DNA of 64,000 nucleotides from Streptomyces sp. CB00316 (GTDB lineage: Bacteria > Actinomycetota > Actinomycetes > Streptomycetales > Streptomycetaceae), in the NCBI RefSeq assembly GCF_001905595.1, contig NZ_LIXI01000011.1, positions 4,497 to 68,496 of the forward strand. Reading direction: 5' to 3'. The notes beneath the pieces were generated by a model. It was given only the letters and a program-made list of their open reading frames with translations, was not told the origin of the DNA and did no database searches. Positions 14,721-23,513 of the stretch are shown piece after piece (the stretch's first letter is position 1; the number at the start of each line of letters is the position of its first letter). The translations under genes were made by a program, and so were the position numbers.

Positions 14721-17386
14721 GCCGTCTCGGTGACGAGGCGTTCGACAGCGGCGACGGCGTCGCCGATGGCGGCCGGGTTGGTGCCGCCGCCCTGGGCGAC
14801 GTCCGGCTTGCCGCCGCCACCGCCGCCGAGCGTCTTGGCGGCCGTACGCACCAGGTCACCGGCCTTGAGACCGCGCTCGCGGGCGGCCTCGTTGGTGGCG
14901 ATGACCGTGAGCGGGCGGCCGTTGGCCGTGGTGAACAGGGCCACGACGGCCGGGCGGCCGCCCTGGATCCGGCCGCGCACGTCCAGGACCAGCTTGCGCA
15001 GGTCGTCGGCGGAGGTGCCGTCGGGGACCTGGCCGGTGACCAGGGCGACGCCCCGGACGTCCTTGGCGGACTCGACGAGTCCGGCGGCGGCCGCCAGGAC
15101 CTTCTCCGCGCGGAACTTCTCGATCTCCTTCTCGGCGTCCTTCAACTTGCCGAGCATGCCCGCGATCTTCTCCGGGAGCTCCTCGGGACGGCCCTTGACC
15201 AGCTCCTGGAGCTGGGCGACGACCGTGTGCTCCCGGGCGAGGAAGTTGTACGCGTCCACGCCGACGAGGGCCTCGATACGGCGCACGCCGGAGCCGATGG
15301 AGGACTCGCCGAGCAGCTTGACCAGGCCGAGCTGGGCGGTGTTGTGGACGTGGGTACCGCCGCACAGCTCCTTGGAGAAGTCGCCGATGGTGACGACCCG
15401 GACCCGCTCGCCGTACTTCTCGCCGAACTCGGCGATGGCGCCCTGCTTCTTGGCCTCGTCGATCGACATGACCTCGGCCTGGACGTCGAGTTCGCGCGAG
15501 AGGACCTCGTTGATCTTCTGCTCGACGTCGGTGAGGACCGCGCCGGGAACGGCGGCGGGCGAACCGAAGTCGAAGCGGAAGCGGCCCGGGGAGTTCTCCG
15601 AGCCGGCCTGGGCGGCCGTCGGGCCGAGCGCGTCGCGCAGCGCCTGGTGGGTGAGGTGGGTGGCGCTGTGGGCGCGGGCGATGGCCCGGCGGCGGGCGGA
15701 GTCGATGGAGGCGAAGACCGGAGCCCCGACCGTCACCTCGCCCACCTGGACGACGCCCTTGTGGACGTGGACGCCGGGGACCGGCTTCTGTACGTCGCGG
15801 ATCTCGATCACGGCGCCGGTGTCGAGCCGGATCCGGCCGGTGTCGGCGAGCTGACCGCCGCCCTCGGCGTAGAAGGGGGTGCGGTCGAGGACGACCTCGA
15901 CCTCGTCGCCCTCGGTGGCGGCGGGCGAGGGCACGCCGTCGACCAGCAGGCCGACGATGGTGGACTCGCCGGCCACGCTGGTGTAGCCGGTGAACTCGGT
16001 GGCGCCGGAGGTGTCGGCGACCTCGCGGTAGGCGGACAGGTCGGCGTGACCGGTCTTCTTGGCGCGGGCGTCGGCCTTGGCCTTGTCGCGCTGCTCCTGC
16101 ATGAGGCGGCGGAAGCCGTCCTCGTCCACGGAGAGCCCCTGTTCGGCGGCCATCTCCAGGGTCAGGTCGATCGGGAAGCCCCAGGTGTCGTGGAGCAGGA
16201 ACGCCTTGTCGCCGGCGAGGACCTGGCCGCCGGCGGCCTTGGTCTCGGTGACGGCGGTCTCCAGGATGTTGGTGCCGCCCTTGAGGGCCTTGAGGAAGGC
16301 GGCCTCCTCGGCGAGCGCGACCGTCTCGATGCGCTTGCGGTCGGTGATCAGCTCCGGGTACTGGAGCCCCATCGTGTCGATCACGACGTCGACCAGATCC
16401 TTGACGACCGAGCCGGTGGCGCCCATGAGGCGCATGTTGCGGATGGCGCGGCGCATGATGCGGCGCAGGACGTAGCCGCGGCCCTCGTTGCCGGGGGTGA
16501 CGCCGTCGCCGATGAGCATCACCGACGTACGGATGTGGTCGGCGACGACGCGGAGCGAGACGTCCGTGCCCTTCTCGGCGCCGTAGCGGACGCCGGTCAG
16601 CTCGGTGGCCTTGTCCATGACGACGCGCAGGGTGTCGGTCTCGTACATGTTCTGTACGCCCTGAAGGATCATGGCGAGGCGTTCGAGGCCGAGACCGGTG
16701 TCGATGTTCTTCGAGGGCAGGTCCCCGAGGATCGGGAAGTCCTCCTTGCCGTCGCCGGCGCCGCGCTCGTACTGCATGAAGACCAGGTTCCAGATCTCCA
16801 CGTAGCGCTCGTCGTTGACGGCGGGGCCGCCCTCGACGCCGAACTCGGGGCCGCGGTCGTAGTTGATCTCGGAGCACGGGCCGCAGGGTCCGGGCACGCC
16901 CATGGACCAGAAGTTGTCCTTCTTGCCCAGGCGCTGGATGCGCTCGGCGGGGACGCCGATCTTGTCGCGCCAGATGGCCTCGGCCTCGTCGTCGTCGAGG
17001 TAGACCGTGATCCAGAGCTTCTCGGGGTCGAGACCGTAACCGCCGTCCTCGACGGAGTTGGTCAGCGCCTCCCAGGCGAGCTGGATGGCGCCTTCCTTGA
17101 AGTAGTCCCCGAAGGAGAAGTTGCCGCACATCTGGAAGAAGGTGCCGTGGCGGGTGGTCTTGCCGACCTCCTCGATGTCCGGCGTACGCACGCACTTCTG
17201 CACGCTGGTGACGCGGGGGGCGGGCGGCTTGACCTCGCCGAGGAAGTACGGCTTGAAGGGGACCATGCCCGCGGGTACCAGCAGCAGAGTCGGGTCGTCC
17301 GCGATGAGCGACGCCGAAGGCACGGCGGTGTGACCGCGCTCCTCGAAGAAGCTCAGCCAGCGGCGGCGGATTTCAGCCGACTCCAT
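14717..17386 (-). CDS. alaS: Alanyl-tRNA synthetase
   Basis: Class II synthetase charging tRNA-Ala. The 889-residue length is typical. The N-terminal catalytic domain starts MESAEIRRRWLSFFEERGHT, with FQMCGNFSFGDYFKE and GCxxCSEI-type motif 2. The editing domain has HSATHLTHQALRDALG (HxxxH) and the zinc-binding CGGTHVHNT. It ends in a C-Ala domain with the glycine-rich GGGGGGKPDVAQGGG. The ATG at 17386 overlaps the TGA of the preceding 115-residue gene. I saw no T-box-like leader upstream. Confidence 0.97.
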   Translation of the reverse strand: MESAEIRRRWLSFFEERGHTAVPSASLIADDPTLLLVPAGMVPFKPYFLGEVKPPAPRVTSVQKCVRTPDIEEVGKTTRHGTFFQMCGNFSFGDYFKEGAIQLAWEALTNSVEDGGYGLDPEKLWITVYLDDDEAEAIWRDKIGVPAERIQRLGKKDNFWSMGVPGPCGPCSEINYDRGPEFGVEGGPAVNDERYVEIWNLVFMQYERGAGDGKEDFPILGDLPSKNIDTGLGLERLAMILQGVQNMYETDTLRVVMDKATELTGVRYGAEKGTDVSLRVVADHIRTSVMLIGDGVTPGNEGRGYVLRRIMRRAIRNMRLMGATGSVVKDLVDVVIDTMGLQYPELITDRKRIETVALAEEAAFLKALKGGTNILETAVTETKAAGGQVLAGDKAFLLHDTWGFPIDLTLEMAAEQGLSVDEDGFRRLMQEQRDKAKADARAKKTGHADLSAYREVADTSGATEFTGYTSVAGESTIVGLLVDGVPSPAATEGDEVEVVLDRTPFYAEGGGQLADTGRIRLDTGAVIEIRDVQKPVPGVHVHKGVVQVGEVTVGAPVFASIDSARRRAIARAHSATHLTHQALRDALGPTAAQAGSENSPGRFRFDFGSPAAVPGAVLTDVEQKINEVLSRELDVQAEVMSIDEAKKQGAIAEFGEKYGERVRVVTIGDFSKELCGGTHVHNTAQLGLVKLLGESSIGSGVRRIEALVGVDAYNFLAREHTVVAQLQELVKGRPEELPEKIAGMLGKLKDAEKEIEKFRAEKVLAAAAGLVESAKDVRGVALVTGQVPDGTSADDLRKLVLDVRGRIQGGRPAVVALFTTANGRPLTVIATNEAARERGLKAGDLVRTAAKTLGGGGGGKPDVAQGGGTNPAAIGDAVAAVERLVTETA

Positions 17387-17733
17387 CAGTGGTCCTCTTT
17401 CCGGTTGTTCGAGTTGTAGGGGAGCTTGCGGTACGTGTACGGGTGCGCGGCGGGCTCGGCCGCCTCGACGGCGTAGTGCCGCTGCACGGGGAGGTCGGGG
17501 TCGACCGGTGCCTCCAGGCCCAGGGCGCCGCCCAGTTCGGCTTCGCGCCGGACCATGCCCTCACGGACGTCGAGTGCGAAGTCCTTGAGCTTGTGGCCGG
17601 TCTCGATCGCCTTGTCCGCGGCCTGCGCCGCGAGGCTCTCGGGCGTCAGCTGCTTGAGCTTGCGGTTGACCTTGGTGGTGGCCCAGACACCGGCGGCTGC
17701 GCCGGCGGTGAACCAGAACGTGCGGCGGAACAT
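17386..17733 (-). CDS. Small membrane-anchored protein of unknown function (DUF6167-like)
   Basis: 115 residues starting MFRRTFWFTAGAAAGVWATTKVNRKL. The hydrophobic N-terminus looks like a signal anchor (about residues 5-20), followed by a helical, charged region and a Tyr/Pro-rich tail. I do not recognise a catalytic motif. Small proteins of this kind commonly precede alaS in Streptomyces. Its TGA overlaps the alaS ATG, implying coupled translation. Confidence 0.8.
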   Translation of the reverse strand: MFRRTFWFTAGAAAGVWATTKVNRKLKQLTPESLAAQAADKAIETGHKLKDFALDVREGMVRREAELGGALGLEAPVDPDLPVQRHYAVEAAEPAAHPYTYRKLPYNSNNRKEDH

Positions 17734-17740
17734 CGCTGGA

Positions 17741-18214
17741 TCAGTCCTTCTGTCCGCGGGTGTTTCGGCGTTCGCGCTTGCGTCCGCGCGCCGAAGGTAC
17801 GGTCCGGCCGACGATCACCGTGCGGCGGGAGGAGCGGCTCCGCGCCGGTTCCGGCTCGGGCTCGGGGGCGGTGCGGCGGCCAAGGGCCTGCCGGACGCCG
17901 TAGCCGAACGCGGCGACCTTGACGAGCGGTCCGCCGAAGGTGGAGGCGACGGTGGTGGAGAGCGCGGAGGCGTTGGAGGTGACCTCCTGGACGTCGCTCG
18001 CGATGGCGTCGACCTTGTCCAGCTGGGTCTGGGCGGAACGCACCGTCGCCGAGGCGTCGGCCAGCAGCGGAACGGCCTGTTCCGTCACGTCAGCCACCAG
18101 CTTGGTGGTCGCCCTGAGTGTCTGGGCCAGCCTCACCAGCACAACGGCGAGGAACGAGACCAGGATCGCCCAGAAGACGGCCACGAGGATCCCGGCCACC
18201 TCTCCACCGGACAC
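17741..18214 (-). CDS. DUF948-type membrane protein
   Basis: 157 residues. A hydrophobic segment (GILVAVFWAILVSFLAVVLV, about residues 8-27) is followed by a long amphipathic helical region reminiscent of methyl-accepting coiled coils, as in the DUF948 family. It ends in a Glu/Pro then Arg-rich tail (RSRSSRRTVIVGRTV). The start is GTG at 18214. It is the first gene of the alaS-aro array, seven bases before the next gene, so the promoter of the array should lie upstream of 18214. Function unknown; it may be a cell-envelope or cytoskeleton-linked factor. Confidence 0.8.
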   Translation of the reverse strand: MSGGEVAGILVAVFWAILVSFLAVVLVRLAQTLRATTKLVADVTEQAVPLLADASATVRSAQTQLDKVDAIASDVQEVTSNASALSTTVASTFGGPLVKVAAFGYGVRQALGRRTAPEPEPEPARSRSSRRTVIVGRTVPSARGRKRERRNTRGQKD

Positions 18215-18458
18215 TGTGCACCGCTCTCTGCTCGTCGCTTGTAGCTTCTGCCTGTCGCCCGGCCCCGGCGGGGGCCTGCCTCGTCGGTGCGGCGGGCTCC
18301 TGCCCGTGCGCCCGATCGTCGTCCCACGAGCCTATCGCGCCGCACATCTCCTCCCGTACCGCATTCCCGGCGGGCCCCGCGGCATTCTCCGGCCTCGGGG
18401 ACGGGGCCCGGCGGCAAGCTCGTACGGAGAGCATGCGGGCCAGCACCCTGCGTGTTTC

Positions 18459-19511
18459 ATGCGACGCCTGCAGCACCCCTTCACCGGCCCGGATGATCCG
18501 GACTCCTCGCGTTCCACCCCGGCCGGGAACGTCCCGGCGGAGTTGGACCGGTTCGTGGGCCGCGAGACCGAACTGGCGGCGCTGGGCGGGCTGCTGGAGG
18601 AGTCCAGACTCGTCACCGTCGTCGGAGTGGCGGGCGCGGGCAAGACCCGGTGTGCCGGCAGGGTCGCCGCACTGACGGAGAAACGGTACTGCGACGGGGT
18701 CTGGCTCGCCGAGCTGTCCCCGGTCCGCGAGGCCAGCCTGCTGGAGCACGCCGTGGTCGAGGCGCTCGGGCTGACCGACCACACGGGCGGACCGCCGCGC
18801 ACCGTGCTCGTCGAGAACCTCCGCGAGCTCCGGTGCTGCTGGTGCTGGACGGTTTCGAGCACCTCGTCGACGCCTGCGCCGACCTGGTACGGGAACTGCT
18901 GCGCCGGGCGCCGGGGCTCCGGGTACTCGCGGCCGGGCGCCGCCCTCTTCTGGTGCACGGTGAAGTGACGTTCACCCTCGCCCCCCATGTGCGACGAGGA
19001 CGCGGTGGAGCTCTTCTCGGAGCGGGCCCGCTCGGTACGGCCGGACCGGGAGCCGACCGCCGCGGACCGGGCGGCCGCGCTGGAGCTCTGCCACCGCCTC
19101 GACGGGATTCCGCTGGCGCTGGAACTGGCGGCGGGGCGGCTGCGCGCCCTCTCGGTCGCTCAGGTGCTGCTGCGCCTGGACGACCGGTTCCGGCTGGCGA
19201 CCGGCGGCAGTCGCGGCGTTCCGCCCCGCCACCGGGCGCTAAGCGCGCGGCGGATGCTCGGGGAGCGCCTGTCGATCGGCCGGACCTTCGACGACCTGCT
19301 GGCCACCGCGCTCTCGCTGGAGCTGCAGGTGCGGCAGGAGCTGGGGGACGCGGCGTACGAGGCGGGGCTGCGGGCCGGGAAGCGGCTGGATCTCGCCACC
19401 GCGATCGAGCGGGCGCTGGGTGGGGCGGTGCCCGGGAGCGCCGCGAAACGCCCGGGGCGGAGGGTGGTCCCGCTGCCGGGGGAACGCGAAGGCCCGCCGC
19501 CTCCCGGATGA
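18459..19511 (+). pseudogene. Decayed LuxR/AfsR-type NB-ARC ATPase regulator
   Basis: Pieces of one large regulator lie in order in alternating frames. Frame one from about 18459 reads PAELDRFVGRETELAALGGL and VTVVGVAGAGKTRCAGRVAA (Walker A), on to about 18830. The frame then shifts: PVLLVLDGFEHLVDACADLV (Walker B) to about 18985. Then it shifts back: DEDAVELFSERA, CHRLDGIPLALELAAGRLRA, RLDDRFRLATGG. After RHRAL the long helical-repeat part is missing, and the text jumps to a C-terminal AYEAGLRAGKRLDLATAIER typical of the family's end. Two frameshifts plus a large internal deletion and no DNA-binding domain mean it cannot make a working protein. Sequencing error cannot explain the deletion. 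Confidence 0.8.
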
Positions 19512-19527
19512 CAGGGAGGGGCGGGCC
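19491..19527. terminator. Hairpin downstream of rpsD
   Basis: A stem of about 14 bp with one bulged base (19491-19505 with 19514-19527), 31 bases past the rpsD stop on the minus strand. It also overlaps the end of the pseudogene on the plus strand. It probably ends the rpsD transcript. Confidence 0.65.
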
Positions 19528-19557
19528 GGAGCGCTGGTGAGAGCGGCTACGCCTGGA

Positions 19558-20172
19558 TCAGCGGGCGTAGTACTCGACGACGAGCTGCTCGTCGCAGATC
19601 ACCGGGATCTCCTTGCGGTTCGGGTCCCGGTCCAGGCGGAAGGCCAGGGCCTTCAGGTTCACCTGGAGGTAGCGCGGGGTCTCACCGTCGGTGTCGTAGC
19701 CACCCTCGCGGGCCACCTGGAAGGGGACCTTGGTGCGGCTGCGCTCGCGGACCTGGACGACGTCGTCGGGGCGCACGCGGAAGGACGGCTTGTCGACCTT
19801 GCCACCGTTGACCTCGATGTGGCCGTGGACGACCATCTGACGGGCCTGGTAGATGGTGCGGGCGATGCCCGAACGCAGGACCAGGGCGTCGAGACGGCGC
19901 TCGAGCTCGACGACCAGCGCCTCGCCCGTCTTGCCTTCGGCCTTCTTGGCACGGTCGTAGGCGCGCGCCATCTGGCGCTCGCTGATGTCGTACTGCGCAC
20001 GCAGGCGCTGCTTCTCCAGCAGACGGACCTTGTAGTCCGAGTTCTGCTTGCGGCCACGGCCGTGCTCGCCCGGCGGGTACGGACGAGCTTCGAAGTACTT
20101 GACAGCCTTGGGCGTCAGAGCGATGCCGAGGGCACGCGACTTCTTGACCTTGGGACGCGACTGGTTAGGCAC
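19558..20172 (-). CDS. rpsD: 30S ribosomal protein S4
   Basis: Primary 16S rRNA-binding protein of the small subunit. The 204-residue product has RPYPPGEHGRGRKQNSDYKV and the S4 RNA-binding domain (about 92-155) with ERRLDALVLRSGIARTIYQA and HGHIEVNGGKVDKPS, and ends in EQLVVEYYAR. The N-terminal four-cysteine zinc ribbon of many S4 proteins is absent; the first 30 residues contain no Cys, so this is the zinc-independent form. GTG start at 20172 with GGAGG upstream. It is monocistronic here, not in the alpha operon with rpoA. It diverges from the DUF2470 gene over only 56 bases, in which an iron box lies. Confidence 0.97.
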   Translation of the reverse strand: MPNQSRPKVKKSRALGIALTPKAVKYFEARPYPPGEHGRGRKQNSDYKVRLLEKQRLRAQYDISERQMARAYDRAKKAEGKTGEALVVELERRLDALVLRSGIARTIYQARQMVVHGHIEVNGGKVDKPSFRVRPDDVVQVRERSRTKVPFQVAREGGYDTDGETPRYLQVNLKALAFRLDRDPNRKEIPVICDEQLVVEYYAR

Positions 20173-20195
20173 GTTCTCCAGACCTCCGTTGTAGG

Positions 20196-20214
20196 TTAGG
20201 TTAGGCTTACCTTA
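20196..20214. promoter_or_regulatory. DmdR1/DtxR-type iron box
   Basis: TTAGGTTAGGCTTACCTTA is a 19-base match to the iron-box consensus TTAGGTTAGGCT(A/C)ACCTAA, with one or two mismatches on the right half. It lies 15 bases before the DUF2470 start and 24 bases before the rpsD start. DmdR1, the streptomycete DtxR homologue, uses such boxes to repress genes when iron is plentiful. Confidence 0.75.
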
Positions 20215-20228
20215 CTCAAGGAGATCGC

Positions 20229-21062
20229 ATGTCTCGCCCTGGGAACACCACTCACGTCACGGACAGCACAGACAGCGGCAGCACACCTGAAGGTGCTGCT
20301 ACGACGGAAGGCCGATCTGATCGTGGTCAGCCGCGTCCCAGCGGGCTTGAAAACACTCGGATGCCGTCAGCAGCCGAGCGCACACGAACTCTCGTACAGA
20401 GTACCTGTTCCGCGCTGCTCGTCGTACCGGGGCTCGATCTGGCCCGCGTCGAACCTCTGGTCCCGGACAGCAGGAGCGTGGGTCCGGAGGGTGACCTGTT
20501 CCTCGAATTCCCCGCGGATTCCCCGGCTGTGCGGGCCGCGACACACGCGCAGGGCGACGAGCTGCCGGCCGTGCTGGAGATCACGGACGTCGCCCCGGTC
20601 TCCGTGCCCCACCGCATCCGCGGCCGCGCATGGGTCTCCGGCTGGCTCACCCCCGTACCCGGCCTCGCGGAACCGGGCCGCATGATGCTGCGCCTCGAAT
20701 TCGGAGAGGCGTACGTGGACGACCTCTGGGGCGCCGAGGACATCGAGGCGGAGGACTTCCGGGACGCCGCCCCCGATCCGCTGGCCGGTCACGAGGTGGA
20801 ACTGCTCCAGCACCTGCACTCGGCCCACGACGACCGGATGCGCACCCTGTGCGGGCTGCTGGGCGAGCGCACGGCGCGGGCCTGCTCCTCCCGCCGGCCC
20901 ACCGCCGTGCCCGTGGCGCTGGACCGCTTCGGGCTGCGGGTGCGCTTCGTGGAGGACAAGAGGTCGTGCTTCGACGCCCGCTTCGAGTTTCCGGAGCCGG
21001 TACGGGACGTCACCGAGCTGCGCCGGGCGATGCACACCCTCTTCGAGGCGGCCGCGTCCTGA
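20229..21062 (+). CDS. DUF2470 (HugZ-type haem-associated domain) protein, likely iron-regulated
   Basis: 277 residues if started at the ATG at 20229, which has AAGGAGA four bases upstream. Residues from about 45 (PSAAERTRTLVQS) resemble the split-barrel/DUF2470 proteins. The last 80 residues (LLQHLHSAHDDRMRTLCGLL to ELRRAMHTLFEAA) are the DUF2470 domain that HugZ-type haem oxygenases use near haem. The first 44 codons have far lower third-position GC than the rest and no homology I recognise, so the real start may be the ATG at 20361 (233 residues), leaving a long leader. The adjacent iron box suggests repression by iron and a role in haem or iron handling. Function inferred. Confidence 0.82.
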   Translation: MSRPGNTTHVTDSTDSGSTPEGAATTEGRSDRGQPRPSGLENTRMPSAAERTRTLVQSTCSALLVVPGLDLARVEPLVPDSRSVGPEGDLFLEFPADSPAVRAATHAQGDELPAVLEITDVAPVSVPHRIRGRAWVSGWLTPVPGLAEPGRMMLRLEFGEAYVDDLWGAEDIEAEDFRDAAPDPLAGHEVELLQHLHSAHDDRMRTLCGLLGERTARACSSRRPTAVPVALDRFGLRVRFVEDKRSCFDARFEFPEPVRDVTELRRAMHTLFEAAAS

Positions 21063-21064
21063 TC

Positions 21065-21090
21065 CCTGACCCGCCACCGGGCGGGTCAGG
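21065..21090. terminator. Hairpin between convergent DUF2470 gene and rarA
   Basis: A perfect 11-bp stem (21065-21075 with 21080-21090) with a four-base loop. It overlaps the rarA stop codon and lies three bases after the DUF2470 stop, serving both strands. Confidence 0.7.
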
Positions 21091-22453
21091 ACGGGTCAGC
21101 GCCTCCATGAGTACGGCCCAGGCGCTCGCGGACCCGCTCGACCACGTCCGCGTACCGCGCCTCGGCGCCGTGCCGGGTGGGGGTGTAGTACTGCCGGTCG
21201 CGGACCGCGTCCGGGGCGTACTGCTGGGCGGCGATGCCGCCCTGGACGTCGTGCGGATAGACATAGCCCTGGGCGTGGCCGAGCTTGGCGGCGCCCTTGT
21301 AGTGGCCGTCGCGCAGGTGGGCCGGGACGGGTCCCGCGAGCCCCTTGCGCACATCCTCCTGCGCGGCGGAGATCGCGAGGGTCGCCGCGTTGGACTTGGG
21401 CGCGAGCGCGAGGGCGATCGTGGCGTGGCTGAGGGTCAGCGCCGCCTCCGGGAAGCCGATCATCGCGACGGCCTGGGCGGCCGCCACCGCCGTCGACAGG
21501 GCGGTGTGGTCGGCGAGGCCGATGTCCTCGCTGGCGGAGATCATCAGCCGCCGAGCGATGAACCGGGGGTCCTCCCCCGCCTCGATCATCCGGGCCAGGT
21601 AGTGCAGGGCGGCGTCCACGTCGGAGCCGCGGATGGACTTGATGAGCGCGCTGGCCACGTCGTAATGCTGGTCGCCGTCGCGGTCGTACTTCACGGCGGC
21701 CCGGTCGACGGTCGCCTCGACCGTCTCCAGCGTGATCTCCGCCTCGTGCGTGGCGAGCGCCGCACCGGCCGCCGCCTCCAGGGCCGTGAGCGCCCGGCGC
21801 GCGTCGCCGCCCGCGATGCGCAGGAGATGCGCCTCCGCGTCCTCGGGCAGGGTGACGGCTCCGCCGAGCCCGCGCTCGTCGGTCAGCGCCCGGCGCAGCA
21901 GATCGCGCAGGTCGTCGTCGGTGAGCGGCTCCAGGGTGAGCAGCAGGGAGCGCGAGAGCAGCGGGGAGATGATCGAGAAGTACGGATTCTCCGTGGTGGC
22001 GGCGATCAGGGTCACCCAGCGGTTCTCCACGGCGGGGAGCAGGGAGTCCTGCTGGGCCTTGGAGAAGCGGTGGATCTCGTCGAGGAAGAGGACGGTCTCC
22101 TTGCCGAAGCCACCGGTGGCGCGGCGCGCGCTCTCGATGACGGCCCGGACCTCCTTGACGCCCGCGGTGATCGCGGAGAGCTCCACGAACCGCTTGTTGG
22201 TGGCCTTGCTGACCACGTACGCCAGGGTCGTCTTCCCGGTGCCGGGCGGGCCCCACAGGATCACCGACGACGCACCGGCCGGGCCGCCGCTCCCCTCGAC
22301 TAGCCGGCGCAGCGGCGAGCCCGGCTTCAGCAGATGCTGCTGGCCGACGACCTCGTCGAGGATGCGCGGACGCATCCGGACAGCGAGGGGGCTGCTGGAC
22401 GGGTCCTTCTCCTGGCGGTCTTCGGCGGCTGCGGTAAAGAGGTCGGGCTCCAC
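21086..22453 (-). CDS. rarA: Replication-associated recombination protein A (RarA/MgsA AAA+ ATPase)
   Basis: Clamp-loader-like AAA+ ATPase acting at stalled replication forks. 455 residues from the GTG at 22453 (MEPDLFTAAAEDRQEKDPSS); a GTG at 22477 would add eight residues, and neither has a strong ribosome site. The N-terminus is followed by PLAVRMRPRILDEVVGQQHL, Walker A WGPPGTGKTTLA, Walker B VLFLDEIHRFSKAQQD, and sensor 1 IAATTENPYFS. The C-terminal tetramerisation domain carries RMIEAGEDPRFIARRLMISA and GYVYPHD. The short N-terminal DLF stretch may be a sliding-clamp-binding motif. It lies 53 bases downstream of the VKOR gene. Confidence 0.94.
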   Translation of the reverse strand: MEPDLFTAAAEDRQEKDPSSSPLAVRMRPRILDEVVGQQHLLKPGSPLRRLVEGSGGPAGASSVILWGPPGTGKTTLAYVVSKATNKRFVELSAITAGVKEVRAVIESARRATGGFGKETVLFLDEIHRFSKAQQDSLLPAVENRWVTLIAATTENPYFSIISPLLSRSLLLTLEPLTDDDLRDLLRRALTDERGLGGAVTLPEDAEAHLLRIAGGDARRALTALEAAAGAALATHEAEITLETVEATVDRAAVKYDRDGDQHYDVASALIKSIRGSDVDAALHYLARMIEAGEDPRFIARRLMISASEDIGLADHTALSTAVAAAQAVAMIGFPEAALTLSHATIALALAPKSNAATLAISAAQEDVRKGLAGPVPAHLRDGHYKGAAKLGHAQGYVYPHDVQGGIAAQQYAPDAVRDRQYYTPTRHGAEARYADVVERVRERLGRTHGGADPS

Positions 22454-22505
22454 GCCATGAAGCCTATGCGACCCCACTGACAGTGCCCCGATCGGCGGGT
22501 GCCGT

Positions 22506-23144
22506 TCAGCTGGTCCAGAAGTCCCACCAGCGCGTCAGGATCAGCATCCCGATGATCCCGATCCACAGCACCGGCGGCACCCAGGGGAACTCGGTCAGCC
22601 CGCTGCGCAGCCACGCGGGCGCGGGAAGGATGCGGTGCTTGATGTTGTGCGTGGTCACGTAGCAGAACATGATGATCGTCGCGACCCAGGCCAGGCAGCA
22701 CCACAGGCAGAGCGAGTTGATGTTGTACAGCGACTGGTACTGGAGCCAGGTGCAGAAGCCGACGCCGAACAGGGTGCCCGCGTTGAGGCCGAGCCAGAAC
22801 CAGCTGCGGTAGCGGGCGCCGGCCAGCAGGCCCACCCCGATGGCGATGACCATGCCGTACGTGACCAGGCCGAGCATCGGGTTGGGGAACCCGAACGCCG
22901 AGGCCTGCTCGCTCTTCATGATGTTGCCGCACGCGACGACCGGGTTGAGGCTGCAGCCCGGCGTGAAGGAGGGGTCCTCCAGCAGCTTGAACTTGTCGAT
23001 GGTGATGACCCAGGAGGCCAGCAGACCGGCCGCGCCGGTGATCACCAGGAGCAGGGCGAGCCCCCGTCCGGCCCCGAAGGTGCGCTTGCCGCCGTCCTCG
23101 TCCTGGTCGGACGGGGAGAGGTGGTCTACCGCTGCAGTCGTCAT
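22506..23144 (-). CDS. Vitamin K epoxide reductase (VKOR) family membrane protein
   Basis: 212 residues with four to five membrane segments. It has the two redox pairs of bacterial VKOR: the loop cysteines Cys64 and Cys72 (GCSLNPVVACG) and the active-site CxxC at 146-149 (CLWC). In actinobacteria VKOR replaces DsbB, using menaquinone to reoxidise extracytoplasmic thiol oxidases, so a role in disulfide formation of secreted proteins is likely. No thioredoxin domain is fused here. An ATG start at 23144 fits. A DsbA-like protein encoded at 60394 appears cytosolic and is not an obvious partner. Confidence 0.92.
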   Translation of the reverse strand: MTTAAVDHLSPSDQDEDGGKRTFGAGRGLALLLVITGAAGLLASWVITIDKFKLLEDPSFTPGCSLNPVVACGNIMKSEQASAFGFPNPMLGLVTYGMVIAIGVGLLAGARYRSWFWLGLNAGTLFGVGFCTWLQYQSLYNINSLCLWCCLAWVATIIMFCYVTTHNIKHRILPAPAWLRSGLTEFPWVPPVLWIGIIGMLILTRWWDFWTS

Positions 23145-23513
23145 ATCGCCGTTCCATCACTGAGTGGTCAGCCGGGCACGGTCATTGTGCCGCACCTCCG
23201 GACGGGTCAGCCGTTCGGTGGACATAAAGGTGTACGGCCGGCGTCCGGTAAATCGCGGCCACCACAGGATGCTCGGGCCCATGACCGAACACACGGTGGT
23301 TGTACATGAGGATGAATCGGCACCCGCCGGGTTGACGGCAGGGGAATCGGCCACCCGCGAGGCCCCCCGCCCTTCCCGCACCGGTCCGGGCGTCGGAGGA
23401 GGGCCGTTGTGTCCGCCGGCGCGTTCGCACGATGAGCCCTCGGCGCCTGAGGAGCGCGGGACCCCGATGCATGGGCCCGACCGCTGCGCCCCTGGGACGG
23501 GTACTTCGGCGCG
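23145..23513. other. Spacer without a supported gene
   Basis: 369 bases between the VKOR start and the two-component remnant. Several short frames cross it, the longest plus-strand one starting at 23281 (MTEHTVVVHEDES), but none has family resemblance, a convincing ribosome site or consistent codon bias. It probably holds the VKOR promoter and decayed upstream parts of the sensor kinase. Confidence 0.5.

Noticed and set aside
15227..17419. 730-codon open frame on the plus strand opposite alaS
   Set aside because: It is the antisense shadow of alaS, produced by the strong third-position GC bias; its composition is Asp/Gly/Val/Leu-rich, with no family resemblance and no ribosome site.
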